From positions 2,604,001 through 2,668,000 of the forward strand of contig JANATF010000002.1 of assembly GCA_029449245.1 (NCBI GenBank): 64,000 bases of DNA. The letters run 5' to 3'. The notes below the pieces were generated by a model that saw only the letters and a list, made by a program, of their open reading frames with translations, did not search any database and was not told the DNA's origin. Source of the stretch: Mortierella alpina. Its lineage: Eukaryota; Mortierellomycota; Mortierellomycetes; Mortierellales; Mortierellaceae. Of this stretch, positions 47,032 to 59,474 are shown one piece after another (position 1 is the first letter of the stretch; every line of letters begins with the position of its first letter). Both the position numbers and the translations under genes were made by a program.

Positions 47032-50000
47032 TTACTGCACTCCCCACGACAGTTCCAGCTCCAGTTCATCGTTCGCCAGGAAGGGCTGATCAATCGTCTT
47101 GATCATAAGTTCTCCACAAAGCAGGCACTCGGACGCTACCAAATCATCAAGTTCGTCCCGGAGCAACTCCAATTGCGGCACAACCACTGCCATATCATCT
47201 CCACCTCCAACGGCATTGGCTCTTGACCCGCCGAGACCCAATCCAAGGGCTGTTCCATCCTTGCCCATGTTCTCTGCAAAAATCACATCCTTAAACACTC
47301 CTGCAGCGGTTCCTGCAGCGGTCGTTGCAATCGCCACGCCTCCGCTCATCATGGCCTTGCCTCCAGCACCAATCACGCCTCCGATCGCCATCACCGCCGC
47401 TCCTGTATGTCCGATTAACGGCAACTGACTCAATCCTCCCGCAGCATTGGGGTCCGCTCCATTCACAGTTGGCTGATGGCCGACCGAGAGAGGTTGAAGC
47501 GTCGCATGTCCATTCATAAGCATCAGCTTGTTCTGCTGATTCTGCATCTCATTCTGGATCTGCTCCTGCAGCTCATGAAGTCGCTTCAGTTGCCATGCTG
47601 ACAAGAACGGCGTCAGCTTCTTGATCAGACAATCCGCGTGGAACGTGTGCTGACAAGGGAAGATGTAAAACTGTCTCGTCAATAGCGGGAAATCACACGC
47701 CGTGCATCGCTCTGTGGATGCCACCACCGCAAACCGTGAACGCAGCTCGCGAACATCGATCCGAATGTTCTCTGCACTCCTCGTGGCCTCGTCCATCTCA
47801 GTCTTGAGCTCTTCAATGTGGACATTGTACTCCTCCAGGGCTTTGCAAATCTCGTCCTTGAAATCGTCAATAAGCACAAAATCGGGGAAGAACGGAAGAA
47901 TATCCTCAATCTTGAGCAGGTCAGAGTTGGACAGAAACTCCATGGCTGCTTTGATGTCCTTCTTCTCCTTGACCACATGACGTGCAATCTTGAGCCAGAG
48001 GCTTTTCCTAAGCATGTCATCGTCCTCTGGTTTGTCGGCGTTAATGCGTGCCAACTCCAAATCATGGTTCTAGAACACATTGGGAGCATATTGGTTAACG
48101 ATGAGTTGAACATACATTTTCCAGTATCGACCCTCTGCGAATCTCATGTATGATCCTGTCATTGTTCACCGACCCCAGTAATGAATTCCTTCGTACCTTC
48201 AATGCCAAATCCACTGCCTCGCCGTAAAGCCCCATGCTACTGAAAATGTTGACGCAACTCTGGATCCTGTTATTTTGCGTGCAAATTCTTAAGGCATAGT
48301 CCAGGTTATAATGCATCGCTCGGCCCTACAAAACCCGGAAGATGAAGTTCGTCAGTAGGTCGCAGACTTCACCACCCACTAATTGTGCTCCACATAATTT
48401 GAGCGTTACTCTCTCAAAACGTTGCCTTACCTCTGTTGCCAAAAAGGTCAGAAGCGCAGACTCATCTCTCGTTGGCTGGGTCGCATACAACGTGAGCAAA
48501 AAGTTGTGGATCGCTGGATCGGTATTCTCCAGTGCTGTTACCACATAGGACAAATACCGAATAGCCTGGTTTTGGGCTCCGGGTTCCATCGACTTGTGAT
48601 CATATCTCAAGAGCGCCGGAATCAAATTCCTGGGATTCAGGTTCGGCTGACGCATCCACGCACTCACAGTCTCGTAAGGTGCATTCTCCATCAGTACAGG
48701 CGAGAACCGGTAGTAGATATCCAACGACTCTTGCTTGCTCAGGACATCAAGTGCATTCCTGTAGTTCTTTTCCTGGATCCAGTGAGAGATGACTCGCTCA
48801 TAATCGCCGATCAAGACAGCGTAAAAAAGTAACTGTTCTGTCCGGCCATGAGACGCCAAGAGTTTGTAGGTCGTCTTTTTGTCGAGGAAATTCTACACAG
48901 AAATAAAAACAGAGACAGCATTCGCCTTTTAGTCAAGCTCTCAAACAAAGGGGTTACATCTAAACACATATCACTCCAACCAGTGAGTACCTTGTTCGTC
49001 TCTAAAAATCCTTTAAAGTCGTCCTCCAATGTAATTTGCTCCGCTTGCAAGTTTTGCACATCCGAATCAGCTGCTGAGGATGCAGCCAAGTCCTCGAGCT
49101 GATTCATCTTGCTCAGATAAATCTCTACCAACCATGTACAGATGATCGTCTTTTGTGTTATATCCTATGTAGTTGGCATCATTGAGGCTAAGAGTCAGCA
49201 AACCAAGTTCGCTTTCATCAGAAAAAGTGGTATACATGGGTGGGGTTAATATAGCAACTTACTCCTTTTCGAAGTTTATCCACTTTGGCGAGGAGGTAAC
49301 TTCGAAGAGCATCTCGTTCGTCCTTTTCGACAAATTTCAGCGCCACTTCTTCAAATGCCACGGTCGATTGTGCATAGTACTTTGCAGAAAGCAAGTACCG
49401 GCCCTGAGAAAAGTTGTGGTTCGCCTGCAATGTCAGCACTCGGTCTTTTTGAGCAGGATTCTATTATGGTTGTAAGAATCCAAAAGAAGGATTAGTCGTC
49501 TACAAGATACCTGTAGTGAGATTTTTCGAGCCAAAAACACTAGTATCCATACCTTGGTATATTGGAGTGCCATGTCGTATTGCTTCTTCTCGAGGTACAG
49601 TGTCCACACGTCTCGATCCTCCTTAGTGATCACTAACTCAAATAAAGACCAATTGGTGAAGATCCAGAACGTGTTCTTTGTAGAGTCTACAGACATGCCC
49701 AGCACATCCTCCATAGCTCGCTATCATGGCAAATACGAGAAACAAATGAAACCGATCAAGGTTAAAATTAGTACGAACGACGACAAGTGCTATTTCTCAA
49801 CAACCAGCACGCCTACTGCTGTTGCTTACCAGAGGAATCAGCTCGTCAAATACGATCTGATCATTGAGCTGGTTCACAGCTCGTACACGCTCCTTGTACA
49901 ACAGAATAAAGTGGAATTCCGTCAATGCAATGGCAATCGGAATCTCAACCGCCGAAGCGTCTGAATCCAGTCGCATGGCGGGGTAAGGCAACAAATGTGG

Positions 50001-51399
50001 GGTGTCGATGACGGCATCTCCAGCAGTTTGGGATCCGAACACAAGGTTTCCATGATAGATACCAGGCTTGGTCAACCACGCAAATGTCTTGGCCACGCCC
50101 TGATATTGATCCTGAAAAGGACTGAAGAAGTGCAGCTCACTGTAAGGAACATCGCCTGGCAGCTCCGAAAATCCTGATTATTCACACGGAAAGCAATGTT
50201 TGTGAGATTAATAGCAAAAAGCACGACAAGACTGAACTGGATATTGAGGGTACTTCTCCATACCTGGGTTGACTTCATATTTCGAAAACAAATTCTCGAA
50301 CATTGCCTTGTCCTCGGAGCCACCGATCATGCCGCTGGAGATGTTGGGAGCCACGGTGCCGATAAACTGGTAGATGCGCGTGGGGGTGACTGCAACAACA
50401 ACATATTTGCGCACGCTGACCGGAAACTGCTCCAAGCGCAGACCAGAAATGGGCATGTCTGCTTGGATAGAATACACCTGCTTGAAGTACCTCTCCTCCT
50501 TCTTGAAGAGTTCGGCAGTTGGCTCCAGCTCTGCCTCAAAGATGAAACCGTTCCTTGTACCAATCAAGAATTCCCTGGTGGAGGACTCGAGCGGCCGGTC
50601 TGTTGAGCGATTCCATGCAATAGACTCTATCACAATGCCCTAAGGACCATAGAGTCAAGGTCTCCGGTTAATATCCTCGCTTTGACGCGCATAGTCTTGG
50701 CGCGCGTTACGTGTTTCGCGTAATACTGTACCTTGATCTTCGACAGCAATTTGGCCTTTTTCCACTTTGCATATAAATAGTAGTTGTCGCCGCTTTCAGT
50801 TGTGATAATCAAGTGTCTTCCCGTTGGGTCCAGGAACATTTTGTATATCTTGCCCTCCGACACTCTTCTCGGAATTTCAATATCTACACCAACGCAAAGC
50901 GGACACGTTACCAAATGCAAAACGGCCGCAGCGTAATGTTCTGGCTTGGCAAATACGCACTCCTGCAAACATACCTTCAAACATACCTTCAACTTCTTGT
51001 GCTTTGTCAAGGTCAATACGCAACAGATGCATAGTCTCCAGCGCCATGAAGAGGATGTTGTTGGAAACGGCCATGGCTGAAAGCCTGCTAGGAATTTGGT
51101 ACTCGACCTTAGCAAGTGTAAATATTCTAGAGTCGTCCTCATTCCGTCCCGTGTTCACGTATCCACTCTCGAGCTAAAACAGTTAGAGAGAATGAACCCG
51201 AATGAGTGTGGGAGGTCAAAAAATAGGAAAAAGTGTCTGTTGTTGTCTGAGCTTTGGTGGAGTCCGAGGAATGTACCAGCACAAGGTTGTTGGGTTCCCA
51301 GCCTTGGGAGGTTTGGGTGATGATGCCATTGGACGCGCCAGGATTCCCTGATCCCTGGTTGCGGTCGAGGTGCTGCTCGATGATCTCTTCCAGGTTCAT
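47032..51399 (-). CDS. VPS18: VPS18 (PEP3), HOPS/CORVET core subunit
   Basis: Class C Vps protein, shared by the HOPS and CORVET tethering complexes for endosome and vacuole fusion. The N-terminal part forms the Pep3/Vps18 beta-propeller (IEIPRRVSEGKIYKMFLDPTG, FAWLTKPGIYHGNLVFG). Then comes an alpha-solenoid clathrin-like repeat region (LLFYAVLIGDYERVISHWIQ, NYRNALDVLSKQ, MHYNLDYALRICTQNNRIQS). The C-terminus has a RING-H2-like finger with CTAC, CQHTFHADC and the closing CLLC pair. A Gly/Ala-rich insert (GGVIGAGGKAMMSGGVAIATTAAGTAAG) sits inside this finger, between the third and last cysteine pairs. About 11 exons; the first is 51399-51277, the last about 48060-47032. Total about 1,000 aa, normal for the family. 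Start MNLEEIIEQHLDRN. Confidence 0.92.
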
Positions 51400-51600
51400 G
51401 GTGACTATCTCTCTCTCTCGCTATCGCTTTTGGCGTTGTGGGTGTGGCCGTGCTCCGCTGCTGGCTCAAAGTAAGGAGCTGAGAAGGAAGGGTAACGAGG
51501 GATGCGGGTGAATGAGAAAACGCTGCGTCGAGTCGTGGCATGCCTCGGCTTCTTAAAACGTGACACAGGTCACGTCACAAAGGGCGAAAAAGGGTATGCT

Positions 51601-54600
51601 TTACTCGACAAGTTTTTTGAGTTCAGCCAACTCGAGCTTCAGCCTATTCCTGAACGCGACGTCCTCGACAACACTCCCACCCATGGCCCTGAGCATCCGC
51701 GTGGCCGTGCTCAAACTTGCGATGCACGCTTGAGGGGAAGGCTCTGCTTTGAGTCTAGACTGCAAATCACCAACTGAGCTGGCGTTGAAGTTTAAAGACT
51801 CCAGCTGCTTCACCCTCGAGCCGAAACTACCCCAGAAAGGCCGTGCGTCTTCCATGGAGGTACTGCGACTATCGTCTCCCAAATCCTGCATTAGCTGGAC
51901 AACTTTCTGGAACCTAGCTGGGACACAGGCACTTGCCAATTCACGACAACTTGCGTGCTCCAGGAAAAAAAGCTATCAAGAGGACAGCATTATATGGCTG
52001 TGATCAATAGTCGCCCGAGTAATTTCAGATACCACTATCGCTGCATCGCTGCAACTACTTCCTTACCATGCCCTGTAAGCTTTCATGCGCGACAATCCAT
52101 TCCTTATCCTCCAAGAGACCACTATAGTGCCCACGCAGAAGAGCTTTCAACTTTATCTACATGGCCGCAGTAGGAAGAGACAGCTCCATCACTTAGCCTT
52201 TCAGTTCGAAGCTCGTCTTAGGGAAGCACATCGATTCAATTTGACACAAACATACCATTTGAGAGACTTCGGCGATCTCCACTGCAGAGCATGACCGCAA
52301 GAACAAGGACATGGAAAGTTTCGACAATGGATGCTTCCGCTCAGGCAAATCCTCCCATGACTGAAACGTATTGAGAACCTATGATTGAATGGTGCTGGGT
52401 TAGGACTGGTCGCACATCAAGTGCATCTAGAAGTACAGACAGACAGCGTGCCGCTTACCTGGATTAGCTCGGGACCCTGAAGCGGCTGCATGGAGCTGAG
52501 GAATGCCACGATGCTTTCGACAGTACTGGATATCTATCGTCAATGTAGATAGTATAGTCAATCCAAAGAGTGCAGCATATAGTACAAGGCACTTGGGAGG
52601 TTGAAGGACTATCGGTACCATTGAAAGGGCTCCATCGTCATCTCGAACAATAGCTAGGAGTTCATTAACACCACCTATGATCTCTATGCTCCAGCTGATC
52701 AAGTTCAGCCGCAATTCATCTGGCAAACGATTACGGCGACCTCCCACGCTTAGTACAGAGGCTAGGCATGCAATATATGGCCGCTAGAGTGGAAAAGACA
52801 GTACCTGTTAAAAGCTGCATATATGTGAGATCTCAAGGATGGAAAAGACATGGGCGCATGGCAAATCAATACCATTGCGTAAAAGGCTTCCAGAACAATA
52901 CTCTCTTCGCTCAGTAGGTTACAGGCGTCTCTCCATCTGTCCGAGCACTTTTCTATCAGCGAATCCAGATTCTATAATTGTCGACAGAAAATATTCAGTC
53001 GCGAGCTAATTGACAAGACGTGATCCCATACAAGATACGTACTGCGTTGTTGATACTGTTGTAAGGAAAGCAAGACAGTAGAGTGTGCATGTCCCCGTCT
53101 GGTTTCTCGGCCATCATGGATAGAAGGTCATCTATGACCTGGGTCTACGGGACGCTCAACCAAGTCAGTGACTACAGTCTGAACCATTTACAATTGTATC
53201 CTGAGAATTATACAATACCATCCTTACCTGTGATTGTTCGTTCAAGGCTGGTATAATGCTCGCAAGGAGGCACGCAATTTTGTCGCTCGCTCGTCCCATG
53301 GGGAGAGATGAAAGCTGACCAAAGACAAGGAATATTGATTAGGCTGATTGTGAGGCGGTGTAAGAACCAGCGATGCGATCTCTTAGGAACGCGGCTTACC
53401 AATGCGGTGAGGACATTGACTTGATTCTTGGTAAACTCCTGACCAAGCATGTCTGCCATACAAGTCCACCAATCTATTGCCAGAATCGACCATAGCTCTG
53501 ATTGTTCGAGCACAAGCCCCATCATATCGACTTGGAGTCTTGCAAACTGCTTCGGCTGCACCAGATGGACAAAAGTGCATAGTTCCGAGAGGATCCGGAC
53601 GTACAAATCGCCGCTGTCCTGCTCGCCTTCTTGAGACCTCAATGACATGACCTCATATAAATCCATATTGCTGACACAATCGACGAGCCTACTAAGCAAC
53701 GAACCACACCTAGACGATCCTTCCAGTGGATAAAGCTGTAGCTGAAGCGAGGGCGGAAACTCGTCAAAGATGGAGAGTGTCTTGAGCAGAAAGTACAACC
53801 GTCCGAGGTTCCACTCGTGGTCTGTCAAGCTCTCCATGATGGGAAAGGCAGTGCGGGGTCCTGAAGAGGTTGAAAACTCCTTAAAGACAACAAGCATATC
53901 TTTGTCCGGCGATGCATGAGCTGAAAGCAATACTGGCACGACAATATCCTCCACAGTGCCAACGAATTTCAGCATTTCCGATTGAACAGCAGGATGGTTC
54001 TTCTTGATCGCCTCGCTCAAAATGAACCGACTTGATATAAAGGAAAAGAAAAGGGCAGTGAGCTTCAAGACGGCAAGACGGCATGTACATGATCATCTTC
54101 AAAAAGAAACAGCCGCTATATACCTTCTCAAAGAAAACAAGAAATGTCGCAGCAAACCCCTACATGTCGTAGCCTCACCCCCTCCTTGGCTAATATCCTT
54201 CAACACTGGCTGGATCAGATATCGCAAATTGGACCTGTAAAACTGCGCCAGGATCCAGTGTCGCTTGAGAAACTTTTCACCCACCTCCACGCTTTCTGAA
54301 CACACGTGAAATATGTCAAGGAGCGTACCAAGGATGCTCTCGCATAGCAAACGAACAGCAGCAGCCCTCTAAGAAAGGTGGTGCGAAAGAAGGGAGCTTA
54401 TGAGATATGAATGCATCATTCCCATTTTCTACTCTTCCACTAAACCATACCTCTAGACGGACTCTCCTGTTATCCACGCAGCTAGGCGCGAGCATGACGA
54501 TAAACTTGAACGCAAGATTGAGGTAGACGTATTCCGAGCGCGCCATTTCAGCGTATCTAATCAACATGTTGCAAACTAAAAGCGATGTGTCAATAAGGCA

Positions 54601-55696
54601 AGCTTGGATACACTCGTAAGCATGTAGTAGTGTTCACTCCCCTGACTTACTGCCTATAGTCACGTCGCCTGCACGCGCTCGCAGGTCAGTGGATTGCTGG
54701 ACCTGCTCTCCGGCAAATTCTTGAAAGTTTTTTGTCAAATCCAGCGTTTTCTTGTTCCATTGCGTGTAACTGTCCGAACGCTCTCGCTTCTCTTGGCTCC
54801 TGTCTACATGCTGCGTTGGCAGATACAGATGTCAGTGCCGCTGCTCTGACGTTATTATCGCATGCACCTTTCAAGACCAGGGCTTACCCGAAACACTCGC
54901 ATGCCAGTCTCAAGAATGATTGAGGCAAGAGTCATGCAGGCAGGATCTTCTAGAAACGCGCCTAGCGGGGCAATATCGAGTCTTCGAACGGTCGCGAGGC
55001 ATGAATCTGTTAAATTGCAGAGACTAATCAAGAGCTTTCAAAGCCAAAGTAACAGAATAGGAAAGCCAAAGTAACAGAATAGGCTGTCAGTAACAGGGGC
55101 CCAGTGAAGCGCATTTTCATGGCGTCCACTCAAATCTTACAGGGATGCATTCCTCTGCTTCCTTACGGCCCAGGGAAAGCTGGTCAAAGACCTACGATAA
55201 AGGCTGCGCGTTAATATGAGTCTATATGGGACAGCACCACGTAGCACCGAAACTGGATATATTACCTTTGATAGCTCTTGGATGATGGGGGTGGGTGCCT
55301 GTGAAAGGCAGGAACTTTTGACCAAGTCCGACAGCCAGTCTGTCACCAACACATTGACTCGAACGTTGGAGGAATCGACCGCTGCTACTTATACAGTGGA
55401 ATGGGTTAAACAGAGTACCATAAGAAGAATGCATACCATGCAGGCGAAGGCATTGTAACTTGAAGAATGCCCTTACCCAGAAAGCACCTCCTGAATGCGA
55501 ATGTCAACTCCCTGAGAGTGAGAGCCGCCGCCTGATCGGTTTGGCGAAACGCCACTAATTTTTCAAACGTGGATGGTCCTTTGGCGGGGGTATGTGCTGA
55601 TGAGCCTATAAAGCGTAGGAGTTCAGATAGAGCTGGAGATATTTGTGTCCTTGGCGGCGTCCCCGCATTCTGGCCAGGTTCCATGGACATGCTCAT
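51601..55696 (-). CDS. FIRRM: FIRRM/C1orf112 (FLIP) homologue
   Basis: A homologue of animal FIRRM (C1orf112) and plant FLIP, the partner of the AAA ATPase FIGNL1 that removes RAD51/DMC1 filaments and limits crossovers. The call rests on two blocks compared from memory. One is the helical segment at about 53600-53400 (ELCTFVHLVQPKQFARLQVD then SELWSILAIDWWTCMADMLG), which parallels the human segment with LLAMDAWCFLARYG. The other is the C-terminal helix ending CIASLSTATRMLRAMGG...LKLELAELKKLVE, which matches the human end in position and pattern. The gene has about 15 small exons, the first 55696 to about 55484. Larger exons lie at about 54370-54127 and 54030-53402; the last spans about 51960-51601. 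Expected length about 900 aa. Start chosen at MSMSMEPGQNAG. It ends about 200 bp upstream of VPS18. Confidence 0.7.
55040..55083 (+). repeat. Perfect 22-bp tandem duplication
   Basis: Two adjacent identical 22-base units, each beginning AAAGCCAAAGTAACAGAATA, at 55040-55061 and 55062-55083. They lie in a predicted intron of the FIRRM homologue. Confidence 0.9.
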
Positions 55697-55851
55697 CCTC
55701 TCGAGTTGGTCGCCACGGTTGCAGTGAGTGGGAGTGGGTGAATGGAAAAGGGAGATGGACCGTTGCCACCAAGCTGGAAAGTCTCATAAAATTTGAGATG
55801 ACAGTCCATCGCCACCAAACAATGGATCTCTCCTCCTGACACCCGCTCCAC
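55697..55851. promoter_or_regulatory. Short bidirectional promoter FIRRM / NME6
   Basis: Only 155 bp separate the divergent start codons, so both promoters and leaders must overlap. No clear TATA box was seen. Confidence 0.5.
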
Positions 55852-56595
55852 ATGACACCTCGCCCATTGACACAGCTCACACTGGCTCTACTCAAGCCGG
55901 ACTTGACTGCCAACAGCCTCAAGGTCAGCAAGGTCTTTACCCACATTCAGCAGAACGACTTCAACATCATTGCGCATAAAAAGCTGCTCTGGTCAAAGAA
56001 CGATGCTGAGGCATTCTATGGCGAGCATCGGGGCAAGTTCTTCTTCGAGCGACTATGTGGCTATATGACAAGGTACACACAGCGGGGACAGACCTCCGAC
56101 ACTGACACGCAAACTGCAGCTGGGACGTTGTTCCCGATGTTGTAGCCAATATGCCCTCCTGACACCCTTTGCGTCAAATATATGTTTCTAGTGGCCACTT
56201 TCATGCCCTAATTCTAGAAAAGCCCAATGCCATTCCTGAGTGGCGATCCCTGATCGGCCCCACACATCCCCCTCGGTAAGTCAACCTTCCGCGAGCTCAG
56301 ATTCTGCTAATGTCAATGGAGTTGCACACTAACACGGCGTGTTACCTAGCGCGCGTATCAACGCCCCAGATACCCTTCGATCACTCTATGGCATGACGGA
56401 CACCAGAAACTCTTTCCATGGTTCAGGTAATGCCGACGGTCATCGCAAGAGTGAATATGAAAGAAGAGAAAGGTCTTTTAACTAACCGCTACATTCTCCT
56501 GTACAGATGCGGTGGAGTCAGCAAGAGAAGAGATTCGATTTTTTTTCCCTGAATTTGATTTTGAGAAATGGGAGGAGCAGACGGAGAAAAAATGA
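55852..56595 (+). CDS. NME6: Nucleoside diphosphate kinase, NME6-like
   Basis: Transfers phosphate from NTPs to NDPs through a phosphohistidine. Four exons fit in phase: 55852-56072, 56192-56275, 56350-56426 and 56507-56595, giving 156 aa. The N-terminus TLALLKPDLTAN is the NDK start. SGHFHALILEKPNAIPEWRS and GPTHPPRARINAPDTLR are of NME6 rather than NME1/2 type. The catalytic His is in NSFHGSD, assembled across exons 3 and 4 and followed by AVESAREEIRFFFPEF. No mitochondrial targeting extension is obvious, although NME6 proteins can be mitochondrial. It is slightly shorter than animal NME6. Shares a 155-bp divergent promoter with the FIRRM homologue. Confidence 0.92.
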
Positions 56596-57405
56596 CAAAC
56601 TACATAGACGAGAGATAGACAAAGGCAATACGAGAAGAACGTTGAAGGCACCTTCCGAGGAAATCAGTGAGCCAGTCGACGCGTCACGGATCCTATTTTT
56701 GATACGCAACTGGAATAGCCAGGAAATAGCTTGTCCGTTCATCAAAGGTGAGACGACTTCATCTGCGATCGTGGTGCGATAGCGGCAAAGCAGTGCATAC
56801 ATTTATGGGGCACATCATTGTCTTTGGATGGCCGAGTTCCTTACTCAAAAAGTACCCGAAACTCTTGACTCTGTTTCGTGTACAGGATGTGTACTGCAGT
56901 CGGTGCCGATCAATAGGCAATTCGTAAACCCACGATGAAAAAGGCTGTGCGCGAGTGCGGACGGTCCTTGCGCTGAACTGAACCGAAGGTCCGATGGCTG
57001 ACCAAGCGAGCCGCAGGACCGAGAATCAGTCTTGGTGGTGGAGATCAAAAGCTGCTGCTCCGTGCGCGCCTTCCACATTATGCGCAATTGCCATGAGCGC
57101 AATTGCGGTATAAATACAAGCTCAAGCGAGCTTTTCTTTTATGGCTTCTTACAATTCACAACGCACCGCTGATACACCCCCCAGTGCCGCTTATCGTGCC
57201 CTCAGCTCAAAAAAAAGCCGAGATTCCCTTCTCTCTCCCCTGCCGTCTCTCGTCCCCGTTCATTCGTTCATTCGTAAGGCTCATTGACCAAGGCTCATTT
57301 ACCAAGGTTCTCGCTCATGTTGCCCATGCGCTGCTTCCGCCCCCATTGCTCACTTTAGAAGTCCCACTCTCTATCCCCTAGATCCCACCTATCTGCTTAC
57401 CTCCG
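56596..57405 (+). promoter_or_regulatory. P450 promoter region
   Basis: An 810-bp gap between NME6 and the P450 gene. The proximal part has a TATAAATA box at 57109-57116, about 290 bp before the start codon, immediately preceded by two GCAATTGC palindromes. The leader from 57170 to 57400 is pyrimidine-rich. The distal part shows nothing recognisable. Confidence 0.5.
57084..57106 (+). promoter_or_regulatory. Paired GCAATTGC palindromes by the TATA box
   Basis: The 8-base palindrome GCAATTGC occurs at 57084-57091 and again at 57099-57106, each preceded by GC (GCGCAATTGC twice). The start-to-start spacing is 15 bp and the second copy ends 2 bp before the TATA box. A repeated palindrome at this position suggests binding by a dimeric regulator; the factor is unknown. 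Confidence 0.5.
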
Positions 57406-59474
57406 ATGCACCCAAACGTCGTCCTTGGCACAGCAGCGGCTGTCGTCGCTGCTGCGTATGCCTTCAAACCCAAAAAGCCAAAGACCGATCTAGAGGCAAA
57501 ATCAATTCCTGTGCCAGAGGTGCCTTCATACCTGCCTTTTCAGCTCGACACCGCCTTCAGTTACATTATCAGCACCTTGGCTGGAAAGGATGAAATGGAG
57601 TACTTGAGAAATATCACCAACAAGTATGGCAACACCGTCAACCTTCGGGGATTCAACGAAGACTTTGTCGTTCTCCTGGATCCTTCCAGCATCCAACACA
57701 TCCTAGCTAAGAATCAACCCAACTATGAGAAAGGTACAAAGCGTGCGAGGTGTAAAGGCTGCATGGAACAGGTACACAACGGCTGCATCACAATGAATAA
57801 CCTTCTTCGGCCCTAGGTCCCGATTTTCAAGAGATTTTTCACGAGTTTCTAGGCTCAGGCATCTTCAATGCTGATGGCGAGACTTGGAAGACACAACGCC
57901 AACTTGCCAGGTCAGTAGTGCATGAAGCGAATAGTGGGCAAATATCGATCAAAATTCACACCCATCGTTAACCAAATATTCGACATAGACCTCACTTTCA
58001 GACAACGGAGTTCAGAGATTCAGAGCTTATCAACCGACATGTGGACCAGCTCCTCGGGATCATTGACAAGAAACTCGCTGCGAATCCAGACTCTCCTTTG
58101 GAAGTACAAGTAAGCAAAGAGAAGGCAAAGTCCAGGTGGTCGTGTTCATATGCATACGGCTTACACGCGATTTCGGGTCGTCCCTAGAATATATTTTGCC
58201 GCTTTACGCTCGATGAGGCGACCGACTTTTTGTTTGGCGACTCTGTCAACTCATTGGAGCAAGAAAACTCTGAATTCTCTCGGGCTTTCAACCAGGCGCA
58301 GTCGATCACAGCCTGGCGATTTCGCGTGCCCATTTGGAAGTATGTGCTGCCTACAAAGAAATTGCTAAAGTCAATTGAAACACTGGACGAATTCGTGTAC
58401 AAGATCATCGATAAAGCCATTACGCGTCAGGAAGAGAGGGAGAGGGAAAGCGGCGATGAAGCAAGGATGAAGGATGAAGGCCATGCTACATTACTGGACC
58501 ACTTCTTGAGCTACCAAAAGGAGAACAGTTTTGTGGACAGGAAATATCTTCGCAGCATGCTTCTAAACTTTTTGCTGGCTGGTCGAGACACGGTACGGCT
58601 GACTACTGCGAGATTGCCAGTTTCTACATCATGTCCAGCATGGCTTCTAGTGCTAAGCTACTCCTCTATGGTTGACATGCAATAGACGGCCTCGTTGCTC
58701 ACATGGACAATGTGGTACCTTTCGCAGCACCCAAACGTGGTCGTAAAACTGAGGGAAGAGATCATGCAGGTTCTAGGCCCTACCGCCATTCCTGGATACG
58801 ACGACATCAAGAGGCTAAAGTATGTCGAATGAGATTCTCAAGGCACAAAGCAGGCAATGCACTGTACGTATACATGGACTCTTTCCTCACATATTCTGCT
58901 TCAACTTTTAATAGATATCAGAAGCAAGTTGTCAATGAGGTCCTGCGACTGCGTCCTCCAGTCCCGTTCAATACAAAGTAGGTTACCCATAAGCACGTTG
59001 TCAGATTCACAGTAGATTTGTGTTTGATCTCTCTTTGGAACGCAAACATCCCTCTGACAAATACCGCCTCCTCTTTTCCCCAATGTTAGACAAAGCGTTG
59101 AGGAGGACGTACTTCCGAACGGTTATTACATCCCGCCAAAGACAACGGTTGCGTACAGTGCATATGCGACGCAGCGGCTACCTGAGCTTTGGGGCAAGGA
59201 TGCAGACAAGTTTGACCCTGACCGTTGGGGACCTGAGCGCGTTGGCTCGATCAAGCCGTTCATGTTTGTGCCGTTCCATGCTGGACCGAGAATATGCCTG
59301 GGACAGAATCTGGCCTATACCACGGCGCAGGTGACATTGACGCGTCTGCTGCAGAACTACGAGATCCAGGCCACTCCTGGGTTCCAGCCGGAGCCGCTTG
59401 GTGACATTGTGATGTTTTCCCGTAACGGAGTCGAGGTGCGGATCAGGAAGAAGAGCCTGGCAGATGGCATTTAG
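57406..59474 (+). CDS. Cytochrome P450 monooxygenase
   Basis: Membrane-bound class II P450, ER-anchored by a short N-terminal segment (VVLGTAAAVVAAAYAF). Seven exons fit in phase: 57406-57733, 57817-57910, 57989-58109, 58188-58592, 58686-58819, 58915-58977 and 59090-59474, giving 509 aa. Motifs: I-helix LLAGRDTTASLLTW (across exons 4/5, with the oxygen-activating Thr), K-helix ExxR in NEVLRLRP, the PERF-region DPDRWGPER, and the haem loop FHAGPRICLGQNLA with the Cys thiolate. Overall it resembles the CYP52/CYP63-type fatty acid or alkane hydroxylase clan (NIFCRFTLDEATDFLFG, RPHFQTTEFRD), so an omega-hydroxylase role is plausible but inferred. A redox partner (CPR) is not in the window. Upstream region has a TATA box and paired palindromes. 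Confidence 0.94.
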
